From positions 1 to 5,483 of the forward strand of contig QLUS01000104.1 in the NCBI GenBank assembly GCA_018725535.1: a stretch of 5,483 nucleotides of DNA, given 5' to 3'. Positions 1 to 4,352 of the stretch are shown here, in pieces. The notes under the pieces were generated by a model. That model was not told the origin of the DNA. It did not search any database and was given only the letters and a program-made list of their open reading frames with translations. A program made the translations under genes and the position numbers. The stretch comes from Bacillota bacterium. GTDB taxonomy: Bacteria > Bacillota > UBA994. Positions within the stretch are counted from its first letter, which is position 1, and every line of letters starts with the position of its first letter.

Positions 1-117
1 GATGGCGCGGTCTGCTATATCCAGCGCTCGGCCGTGCGACCACCGCTGATAGTTAAAGAACAGGGCGTACAAGGGGGCGATTCTGCCAAACAGCCCGGGT
101 TTAGCTGGCTTGGTCAT
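1..117 (-). CDS. Probable class I SAM-dependent methyltransferase, N-terminal 39 codons (runs off left edge)
   Basis: The reading frame opens with ATG at 117-115 and stays open to the window edge. The visible peptide begins MTKPAKPGLFGRIAPLYALF and continues NYQRWSHGRALDIADRAI. The pattern 'LFxRIAPxYxLFxxYQ...' followed by a helix resembles the start of UbiE-like class I methyltransferases of Firmicutes, which precedes the glycine-rich SAM-binding motif. That motif lies outside the window, so the assignment rests on a short stretch. The start codon overlaps the amidase stop as ATGA (117-114), and an AGAGG (minus strand, 129-125) lies seven bases before the ATG inside the amidase coding end. 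This implies translational coupling in one operon. The methyl acceptor cannot be deduced. Confidence 0.62.
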   Translation of the reverse strand, partial: MTKPAKPGLFGRIAPLYALFFNYQRWSHGRALDIADRAI

Positions 118-1574
118 TTTTGTGCCTCTAGGCATGGAGCTACGCGGGCCTTGGTGTTTTGCTCGAAGGCATAGGCCAGCTTAATCAGCCTGTGCTCGCT
201 GTAGGCAGTGCCGGTAAAAGTCAATCCTACGGGTCTCCCTTCAGCCGTATAGCCCGCTGGGACTGTCACCGAGGGGTATCCCGCTTTGGCAGCTATTCCG
301 CAGCCCGCATTGCCGGGGAAGACTAATGCATCCAACTGGTCGCGCGTTAGAGCCAGATCTACCCCCTGCTCGCGGCAGGAGAGCCGGTTTTCTTGTAGCG
401 TCGTGATGTATTCCGCTTCCGTCAGGGTCCCGCTCGTCTCCTGTGAAGCCGCCAACACAGTTTGGCCGTACTTGAGTCGTACTGCGGGGTCTCTACTGTT
501 AAACTCGATCACATCCGCTAGGCTATGTACGGGCACAAAGGGTCTGGTCGTGCCGAGATAGGCGTTAATATTAGGCTTGAACTCATAGAGCAGCACCTTG
601 TAGTCTCCCTGTTTCGCTTGCGAGGCGTATTCGTTAACGTTAACTTCGACCATGGTCGCACCCAGACGGGTGAGGACCGCGATCGCGCTGTCGTAAACCG
701 CGGCGCGGGGGGCATCAAGGCCCGCAAAATGCTGCCGCACAACGCCTAGGCGCGCACCCCGCAAGGCGTCAAGGCTTAGCCCGGCGAGATAGTCCGCGAC
801 TTCGTGGCCTTTTTGTGTGATGGTTACCGAGTCTGTGTCATCGACCCCGACCATAGCTCCTAGCATAATGGCGGCATCGGCCACGGTGCGGGCAATGGGA
901 CCGGGTGTATCTTGACTGTGTGCAATAGGTATGATGCCCGAGCGGCTAATCAGGCCCACCGTGGGCTTGATGCCGACAACCGAGCATGAATGCGCAGGGC
1001 TAAGGATGGAACCAGAGGTTTCGGTGCCCACCGCTAGGGGAGCAAAGCCTGCGGCCACTGCGGCAGCCGAGCCCGAGCTGGAGCCGCCTACGTCAAAGTC
1101 GCCGTAAGGGTTCTTCACCTGGCCCCCGCGTGAGCTGTAGCCGCTAGGCATATTGTCAGCCATAAAATTGGCCCACTCCGTCATATTGGCCTTGCCGAGA
1201 ATTACTGCTCCCGCGCGCCGTAGCCCAGTGGCGACAAAAGAATCCTGGCTCGCCATATGGTTGGCAAGAGCCAAAGACCCGGCGCTAGTATGCATTTTGT
1301 CGGCAGTGTTGATATTATCCTTGAGTAACACAGGTATGCCTAACAAGGGGCCGCGGCTGCCTTCCACCCGCCTTATGGTGTCCATGGCTTGGGCGATATG
1401 CATGGCATCGGGATTAATCTCGAGCACCGCATTTATACCTGCCCCTAACTTGTTGTGTGACGCTATACGCCTTAGGCAATGGGCCGTAAGCTGCTCCGAA
1501 GTGAGCTCGCCCTTGCCCATCGCTTCCTGCAAATCGCGCAATGAAGCATCGTCAAGCCAACTGTCTCTGCCCAT
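114..1574 (-). CDS. Amidase signature (AS) family amidohydrolase, 486 aa
   Basis: This is a hydrolase that cleaves a C-N amide bond using the Ser-cisSer-Lys triad of the amidase signature family. Seen in the sequence: LLKDN with catalytic Lys85, the glycine/serine loop GGSSSGSAAAVAAG at about 163-176 with Ser165 as the likely cis-Ser, and GTETSGSILSPA with nucleophile Ser189. The 24-residue spacing between the two serines matches the family as I know it (fatty acid amide hydrolase S217/S241). VVGIKPTVGLISRSG follows at about 199-213, and the C-terminal core FPGNAGCGIAAKAGYPSVTV at about 419-438. The length is normal for a stand-alone amidase. GatA of the transamidosome is less likely: no gatC or gatB is adjacent, and the nucleophile loop reads TETSGS rather than the DTGGS I expect for GatA. 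The frame is open upstream to 1823, but the start at 1574 is chosen because GGAGG (1585-1581) sits six bases before it and homology begins there. No signal peptide is seen, so it is probably cytoplasmic. The substrate is unknown. Confidence 0.9.
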   Translation of the reverse strand: MGRDSWLDDASLRDLQEAMGKGELTSEQLTAHCLRRIASHNKLGAGINAVLEINPDAMHIAQAMDTIRRVEGSRGPLLGIPVLLKDNINTADKMHTSAGSLALANHMASQDSFVATGLRRAGAVILGKANMTEWANFMADNMPSGYSSRGGQVKNPYGDFDVGGSSSGSAAAVAAGFAPLAVGTETSGSILSPAHSCSVVGIKPTVGLISRSGIIPIAHSQDTPGPIARTVADAAIMLGAMVGVDDTDSVTITQKGHEVADYLAGLSLDALRGARLGVVRQHFAGLDAPRAAVYDSAIAVLTRLGATMVEVNVNEYASQAKQGDYKVLLYEFKPNINAYLGTTRPFVPVHSLADVIEFNSRDPAVRLKYGQTVLAASQETSGTLTEAEYITTLQENRLSCREQGVDLALTRDQLDALVFPGNAGCGIAAKAGYPSVTVPAGYTAEGRPVGLTFTGTAYSEHRLIKLAYAFEQNTKARVAPCLEAQK

Positions 1575-1580
1575 TCTGCA

Positions 1581-1585
1581 CCTCC
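1581..1585 (-). promoter_or_regulatory. Ribosome binding site GGAGG that fixes the amidase start
   Basis: On the minus strand the sequence reads GGAGGTGCAGAATG, an ideal Shine-Dalgarno with six bases to the ATG at 1574. It decides between this start and the 83-codon upstream extension of the frame. That extension is translated intergenic repeat with no homology-like character and should not be annotated. Confidence 0.85.
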
Positions 1586-1615
1586 GCAACGTTTCATGAC
1601 ACATAGTTCTCCCAC

Positions 1616-1657
1616 CACCGGGGCAAATCCTACCGGTGTGGCAATAATGCCGCACAC
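1616..1657 (-). other. Imperfect hairpins in the amidase 5' leader
   Basis: Two small inverted repeats lie close together between the amidase start and repeat copy 1. The first is CACCGG (1616-1621) with CCGGTG (1633-1638). The second is GTGTGGCA (1636-1643) with TGCCGCACAC (1648-1657), which pairs with a two-base bulge around the loop ATAA. They share bases 1636-1638, so the RNA could form only one fully at a time. I recognise no riboswitch class or T-box motif, and no convincing amidase promoter was found here. This could be chance in GC-rich spacer. Confidence 0.3.
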
Positions 1658-1662
1658 GAAAC

Positions 1663-1709
1663 GTGGGACAAAAGGGACGGGACAAAAGGGACGGTTCCTT
1701 TTGTCCCAC
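1663..1709. repeat. GGGACGGTTC-type intergenic repeat, copy 1
   Basis: Two exact tandem copies of the 14-mer gggacaaaagggac (1665-1678 and 1679-1692) are followed directly by ggttccttttgtccc (1693-1707). The element folds on itself: GTGGGACAAAAGG (1663-1675) is a perfect 13-bp inverted repeat of CCTTTTGTCCCAC (1697-1709). Alternatively the second 14-mer (1679-1691) pairs with 1695-1707 around a CGG loop, with one G-T pair. The core gggacggttccttttg (1688-1703) differs by one base from the cores near 3203-3218 (plus) and 3355-3340 (minus). Repeats of this type are familiar to me from clostridial intergenic regions. Their origin is unproven; REP-like elements moved by a RAYT-type (IS200-like) transposase are one possibility, and no transposase is in view. 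Confidence 0.8.
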
Positions 1710-1749
1710 CAATTCATGACTGCAAGCGTCTGGCTTCACAGTGTAGCTA

Positions 1750-1778
1750 TTGCATGAACACACCGTTGTGTGTATAAT
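1750..1778 (+). promoter_or_regulatory. Sigma-A type promoter for rocD
   Basis: A perfect -10 hexamer TATAAT (1773-1778) has a partial -35, TTGCAT (1750-1755), 17 bases upstream. Transcription would start near 1785, giving a leader of roughly 27 bases before the rocD ATG at 1812. The -35 matches consensus only at TTG, so an activator or the overlapping inverted repeats may contribute. Confidence 0.65.
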
Positions 1779-1784
1779 AATGCA
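1751..1784. promoter_or_regulatory. Nested inverted repeats overlapping the rocD promoter (candidate operator)
   Basis: The inner repeat is ACACAC (1758-1763), then CGTT, then GTGTGT (1768-1773). It fills the spacer and touches the first base of the -10. An outer pair, TGCAT (1751-1755) and ATGCA (1780-1784), brackets it and covers most of the -35 and the bases after the -10. A dimeric repressor bound here would block RNA polymerase. No regulator gene is present in the window and I do not recognise this as a named operator, so the role is inference. Confidence 0.35.
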
Positions 1785-1797
1785 CATTCGACATACT

Positions 1798-1803
1798 AGG
1801 AGG
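1798..1803 (+). promoter_or_regulatory. Ribosome binding site AGGAGG of rocD
   Basis: A perfect AGGAGG lies eight bases before the ATG at 1812. It supports this start and shows that the gene was selected for efficient translation, despite its later frame break. Confidence 0.85.
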
Positions 1804-1811
1804 AAAGCATT

Positions 1812-2828
1812 ATGAATTCGCAATACTACATTGACCTAGCGGAGCGCTACGGGGCTCACAATTATCATCCATTGCCTGTGGTCATATCCGAGGCTCAAGG
1901 AGTCACGGTCAAGGACCCGGAGGGCAAGGTCTATTATGATTTTCTGTCAGCCTATTCTGCGGTCAACCAAGGCCACAGGCACCCCAAGCTGATTAAGGCG
2001 ATTACGGATCAACTTGACCGCTGTACCCTCACTTCCCGCGCGTTTCACAACGACATGATGGGCCCGTTCCTAGAGAAGCTTTGTCACTACACTGGCTACG
2101 AAACGGCTTTGCCCATGAACACCGGCGCCGAAGCTATAGAAACAGCGCTCAAGCTGGCCCGCCGCTGGGGCGTGGAAAAGAAGGGCATAGCAGACGGACA
2201 GCAGGAGATTATCGTCGCCGAGAACAACTTCCACGGCCGCACGATCACGATTGTATCGTTCTCTACTGATCCAATCTCGCGCAACAACTACGGCCCATAT
2301 ACGCCGGGGTTTAAGGTTGTGCCCTACGACAACGTGGCAGCGATTAGAGCCGCAATTACCCCAAACACCTGTGCTGTACTGCTGGAGCCGATTCAGGGCG
2401 AAGCCGGGGTTTACGTTCCCTCACCCGGATACCTACGCTCGGTCTACGAGCTATGCGAGGCTAGTAATGTCTTGTTTATCGCCGACGAGATACAGACCGG
2501 TTTCTGCCGCACGGGCCGGAAGTTTGCCTGCGACCATGAAGGCGTCAAACCGCATGTTATGGCACTGGGCAAGGCGTTAGGTGGCGGCGTTATACCTGTT
2601 TCCGCCGTGGTTGCCGATAGAGCGGTCATGGAGGTGTTCACGCCAGGCTCGCATGGGTCGACCTTTGGTGGGTATCCATTGGCTATGGCGGTCGGGATTG
2701 CTGCGCTAGAGATACTCGAAGCAGAAGAGCTCGACAAAAATGCCGAGCGCCTGGGACACATTTTCCGCGATTTTGTCGCCGCTATCCCTTCCCCAAAATG
2801 GTGGGAGTGCGCGGCAAGGGGCTTTTGA
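1812..2828 (+). CDS. rocD: Ornithine aminotransferase RocD, frame-0 part (338 aa, C-terminus lost by frameshift)
   Basis: This is a class III PLP-dependent aminotransferase converting ornithine and a 2-oxo acid to glutamate-5-semialdehyde and an amino acid (EC 2.6.1.13), in cytoplasmic arginine/ornithine catabolism. Seen: YYDFLSAYSAVNQGHRHP at about 41-58, the PLP-phosphate loop MNTGAEAIETALKLARRWG at 102-120, NNFHGRT at 138-144, LLEPIQGEAGV at 190-200, ADEIQTGFCRTG with Asp225, ALGKALGGGVIPVSA with PLP-lysine Lys254, and STFGGYPLA at 283-291. The run SAYSAVNQGHRHP and the overall length favour RocD over acetylornithine aminotransferase. Family-like sequence stops at ...IPSPK (Lys329). Frame 0 then adds nine unrelated residues and ends at 2826-2828. 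The missing C-terminal domain is intact one frame back, from 2798 to 3013; together they give 400 aa, the usual length. Either one base is missing in the CCCCAAAA run or ribosomes slip there. As written, the 338-aa product is probably inactive. Confidence 0.88.
   Translation: MNSQYYIDLAERYGAHNYHPLPVVISEAQGVTVKDPEGKVYYDFLSAYSAVNQGHRHPKLIKAITDQLDRCTLTSRAFHNDMMGPFLEKLCHYTGYETALPMNTGAEAIETALKLARRWGVEKKGIADGQQEIIVAENNFHGRTITIVSFSTDPISRNNYGPYTPGFKVVPYDNVAAIRAAITPNTCAVLLEPIQGEAGVYVPSPGYLRSVYELCEASNVLFIADEIQTGFCRTGRKFACDHEGVKPHVMALGKALGGGVIPVSAVVADRAVMEVFTPGSHGSTFGGYPLAMAVGIAALEILEAEELDKNAERLGHIFRDFVAAIPSPKWWECAARGF
2792..2798 (+). other. CCCAAAA frame-change site in rocD (slippery heptamer or single-base deletion)
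   Basis: Frame-0 codons here are TCC CCA AAA TGG. Bases 2792-2798 read C CCA AAA, which fits the X XXY YYZ pattern of a -1 slippery heptamer in the correct phase. After a -1 slip the protein reads IPSPK-MVGVRGKG, which keeps the spacing I recall for RocD proteins (for example ...SPVIKEVRGRG). One extra A or C in this C4A4 run would give the same repair. I see no Shine-Dalgarno stimulator upstream. The only downstream stem noticed (2822-2830 with 2839-2846, bulged) starts more than 20 bases away, farther than usual for a stimulator. A deletion or a sequencing error is therefore the simpler reading. Confidence 0.8.
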
Positions 2829-3013
2829 ACGCTGTTGTGTTCGAAGAGGGCTTCGCGGCGTGGGATGTCTGCATGTCGCTAAAAGAAGCAGGCCTACTAG
2901 CTAAGCAGACCCACGGCAACATTATTCGCTTTGCGCCGCCCTTGGTCATCACCGAAGGCCAGCTGATGGATGGTTTAGCGATCATAGCAAAGGTGTTTGA
3001 GGACATAAAATAG
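2798..3013 (+). CDS. rocD: RocD C-terminal domain, displaced into the -1 frame (71 aa)
   Basis: This is the missing end of the upstream ornithine aminotransferase. MVGVRGKGLLNAVVF matches the family's conserved 'VRGxGLxxxxxx' strand, and LLAKQTHGNIIRFAPPLVIT matches the C-terminal segment near the active site (the usual 'GLLxKxTHxxxIRFAPPLxI'). The TAG stop is at 3011-3013. No ribosome binding site precedes the ATG at 2798 (upstream is gctatcccttcccca), so it is not an independent gene. It would be made only by frameshifting or in a repaired sequence. Codon use and conservation look undamaged, with no further stop or frame break, so the lesion is recent, a sequencing artefact, or bypassed. 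Confidence 0.85.
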   Translation: MVGVRGKGLLNAVVFEEGFAAWDVCMSLKEAGLLAKQTHGNIIRFAPPLVITEGQLMDGLAIIAKVFEDIK

Positions 3014-3026
3014 ACCGCAAGCGCAC

Positions 3027-3180
3027 CTAGTCGCCTCTGTTCTTCGGTTCCCCCTCGAGCCTCTTTTGCATGGCCTTCATGCTGGCGAAAAATTCGCGCT
3101 CCACCTGCGTTAGCTCACGAGCAATCTTCTGGCGATACTTCGAGTATTCCGCTTCAGCCTTTTCTAATGCCGTCTTGTGG
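3027..3180 (-). pseudogene. C-terminal remnant, probably of a RhuM-family protein
   Basis: The minus frame ending with TAG (3029-3027) encodes TALEKAEAEYSKYRQK and then IARELTQVEREFFASMKAMQ, a charged helical tail. From memory it resembles the extreme C-terminus of RhuM-family ('virulence RhuM') proteins, which end '...ISHxxAxxKAxxEYxKYR...LxxVExxFxxxI'. That family is about 300 aa or more, so about 50 residues is only the tail. The homologous part stops where repeat copy 2 begins (near 3178). Upstream codons to a nominal ATG at 3230 are translated repeat (KEPSPLFQSPLFHK) with no ribosome binding site, so this is not an intact small gene. It converges on rocD with 13 bases between the stops. 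The family call is tentative; the fragment status is firmer. Confidence 0.5.
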
Positions 3181-3218
3181 AACAGAGGGGACTGGAACAG
3201 AGGGGACGGTTCTTTTTG
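3178..3218 (+). repeat. GGGACGGTTC-type intergenic repeat, copy 2
   Basis: Two exact tandem copies of the 15-mer tggaacagaggggac (3178-3192 and 3193-3207) run directly into ggttctttttg. This is the same design as copy 1: two tandem units ending in GGGAC, then GGTTCYTTTTG. The core gggacggttctttttg is at 3203-3218. The element abuts the broken edge of the RhuM-like fragment, which suggests it inserted there or mediated the deletion. It lacks the perfect self-complementarity of copy 1. Confidence 0.75.
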
Positions 3219-3230
3219 TAACACGGGCAT

Positions 3231-3288
3231 GCCGTCTGACCGCTATGCCGTCTGGCCGCTATCACGTGGTGGCTAGACGGCAGGTCAG
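3231..3288. repeat. Imperfect 16-bp tandem repeat within a long hairpin
   Basis: GCCGTCTGACCGCTAT (3231-3246) is followed at once by GCCGTCTGGCCGCTAT (3247-3262), one base different. The same stretch forms a two-part stem: CTGACC (3236-3241) pairs exactly with GGTCAG (3283-3288), and GCCGTCTGGCC (3247-3257) pairs with GGCTAGACGGC (3271-3281) with one G-T pair. The apical loop is gctatcacgtggt. On the plus strand it is followed by TTTCTCTT, a poor U-tract, so it could be a weak rocD terminator. It lies between two oppositely oriented repeat copies and may instead be the centre of a composite repeat element. It contains no coding sequence I can support. Confidence 0.6.
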
Positions 3289-3339
3289 TTTCTCTTCGCT
3301 AAAATCGCGCTCTGAAGCAGAAGGAACCGTTGTTTGTGC

Positions 3340-3373
3340 CAAAAAGAACCGTCCCCATCGTTTCCCATCGTTT
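3340..3373 (-). repeat. GGGACGGTTC-type intergenic repeat, copy 3 (inverted relative to copy 2)
   Basis: Read on the minus strand, two exact tandem copies of the 10-mer aaacgatggg (3373-3364 and 3363-3354) run into the core gggacggttctttttg (3355-3340), which is identical to the copy 2 core. A degenerate echo, aacggttccttc, follows at 3332-3321 on the minus strand. The element starts only four bases past the phzF stop, so it would be transcribed as that gene's 3' tail. With copy 2 it brackets the hairpin as inverted flanks. Confidence 0.72.
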
Positions 3374-3377
3374 CGGG

Positions 3378-4262
3378 CTACACCAACTCCCCCCGTGCCA
3401 CGGGGATGACGCGTCCACCGACGTGTATTTCGATTGACTCGCCTTGGGCTTCGGCATCGAGGCGCAGCAGGGAGGGTCGCCCGATTTCGTAGCCTTGCTC
3501 GACATTAGCGCGTAGCGCGGCCTTGCCCGTGTAGCGGTACTTGACGAGGAAGCCTGCTAGGCAACCGTTAGCGCTGCCGGTGGCGGGGTCTTCGGGGATA
3601 CCGAGGTAATCCGTAAAGACGCGCGCGTTAAAGTCGTTGCCCGTTTCATAGGTTTCGGGCGCAAACACGAGGATGTTTTTGGCGGTGTAGGGGGCGACAA
3701 AGCGCAGAAGCTGCTTGGTCTCTGGCGCGGCGCGGCGCACGGCGTCAAGTGTGCGGAGTGGCACAATAAAGAAGGGTAGCCCGGTGGACACTTCTTGCGG
3801 GGGGAAGCGGGGGTCTAGGTCCGCAGGTGAAAGTTGCAGCAACTCGGCCATGGCGGTATGAGCTACGGTATCGCCAAAGACGGGCTCAATTTGGCGCATC
3901 CACAGCACGTCGGGCTTGCCGTCGCGATAACTAAAGGTGACGGGTATCGGTCCGACTTTGAGGTTGAGCGTTACCGCATCCACTTCGCGCTGCAAAATTT
4001 CCTGCTGGATGACATAAGCTGTCCCGAGGGTAGGGTGCCCGGCAAAGGGGACTTCTTCAGCCGGGGTAAAAATGCGCACGTCGAAGTTTTCGTGCGCGGT
4101 GTCTTCGCGTATAATAAAAGTGGTTTCGCTGTAGTTCATTTCTTTGGCGATGAGCTGCATTTCGTTGTCACTAAGTCCCGCGCAGTCGCGGATTACCGCC
4201 AGCTGATTACCAGCATATTTCTTTTCCGCAAACACATCTAGGGTGTAGTAGCGTCGTGTCAC
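3378..4262 (-). CDS. PhzF-family isomerase/epimerase, 294 aa
   Basis: This is a protein of the PhzF phenazine-biosynthesis-like family, which share the two-domain diaminopimelate-epimerase fold and catalyse acid/base proton shifts. Seen: the N-terminal YTLDVFAEKKYAGNQLAVI at 6-24, NYSETTFI at 43-50 with Glu46 (equivalent to the catalytic Glu45 of Pseudomonas PhzF), FTPAEEVPFAGHPTLGTAYV at 65-84, GIPEDPATGSANGCLAGFLV at 221-240, the late motif QGYEIGRPSLL at 256-266, and VGGRV at 281-285. The length is typical and the frame is intact. No other phenazine gene is nearby, so phenazine synthesis is not implied; most bacterial members have no known substrate. The start is GTG at 4262-4260, supported by AAGGGGGAG five bases upstream and by the family's usual N-terminus. 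It is transcribed divergently from pepT, and its 3' end meets repeat copy 3. Confidence 0.9.
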   Translation of the reverse strand: MTRRYYTLDVFAEKKYAGNQLAVIRDCAGLSDNEMQLIAKEMNYSETTFIIREDTAHENFDVRIFTPAEEVPFAGHPTLGTAYVIQQEILQREVDAVTLNLKVGPIPVTFSYRDGKPDVLWMRQIEPVFGDTVAHTAMAELLQLSPADLDPRFPPQEVSTGLPFFIVPLRTLDAVRRAAPETKQLLRFVAPYTAKNILVFAPETYETGNDFNARVFTDYLGIPEDPATGSANGCLAGFLVKYRYTGKAALRANVEQGYEIGRPSLLRLDAEAQGESIEIHVGGRVIPVARGELV

Positions 4263-4267
4263 TTGGT

Positions 4268-4276
4268 CTCCCCCTT
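4268..4276 (-). promoter_or_regulatory. Ribosome binding site deciding the GTG start of the phzF-like gene
   Basis: On the minus strand AAGGGGGAG is followed by ACCAA and then GTG at 4262. No ATG in this frame lies near the conserved N-terminus, so the GTG start depends on this site. The GGGGGAG is purine-rich but not the AGGAGG used by rocD and pepT. Confidence 0.7.
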
Positions 4277-4293
4277 AGTTTAGTGTACGTCTA

Positions 4294-4322
4294 CGTTAAC
4301 AGGAAATCTCAGCCAATGTCAA
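4294..4322 (-). promoter_or_regulatory. Possible promoter for the phzF-like gene
   Basis: On the minus strand a perfect -35 TTGACA lies at 4322-4317. At 17 bases' spacing the -10 would be TTAACG (4299-4294), and at 18 bases TAACGT; both are poor matches to TATAAT. The position, some 30-60 bases before the GTG, is right. The weak -10 keeps this tentative. For the opposite direction I found no convincing pepT promoter in the 90-bp gap. Confidence 0.35.
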
Positions 4323-4339
4323 TCCCCGTAGAAAACGTT

Positions 4340-4345
4340 AGGAGG
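4340..4345 (+). promoter_or_regulatory. Ribosome binding site AGGAGG of pepT
   Basis: A perfect AGGAGG lies seven bases before ATG 4353. It fixes the pepT start against the unrelated plus-strand frame that begins at 4256 and overlaps it. Confidence 0.85.
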
Positions 4346-4352
4346 TCTGCAA

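Noticed and set aside
1153..1599. 148-aa plus-strand open frame opposite the amidase
   Set aside because: It lies antisense to the catalytic core of the amidase, has no ribosome binding site of note and no recognisable motif.
1665..1692. CRISPR-like array
   Set aside because: The tandem units abut without spacers and occur only twice, and no cas gene is present.
1575..1823. N-terminal extension of the amidase frame by 83 residues
   Set aside because: It is Cys/His-rich translated intergenic sequence running through repeat copy 1 and into the start of rocD. The ideal ribosome binding site and the family N-terminus both place the start at 1574.
3014..3070. Classical rho-independent terminator right after rocD
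   Set aside because: Only a four-base stem (GGTT/AGCC) before TCTTTT was found near the stop, which is too weak to call. The stronger hairpin is 220 bases farther on.
3027..3230. Intact 67-aa gene on the minus strand
   Set aside because: There is no ribosome binding site before its ATG at 3230, and its first 18 or so residues are translated repeat. Only the C-terminal part looks like a real protein.
3834..4241. 135-aa plus-strand open frame opposite the phzF-like gene
   Set aside because: It is a shadow of the conserved PhzF frame and has no independent support.
3378..4262. Phenazine biosynthesis gene cluster
   Set aside because: Only a PhzF-family protein is present. The family is widespread without phenazine production and no other phz gene is in the window.
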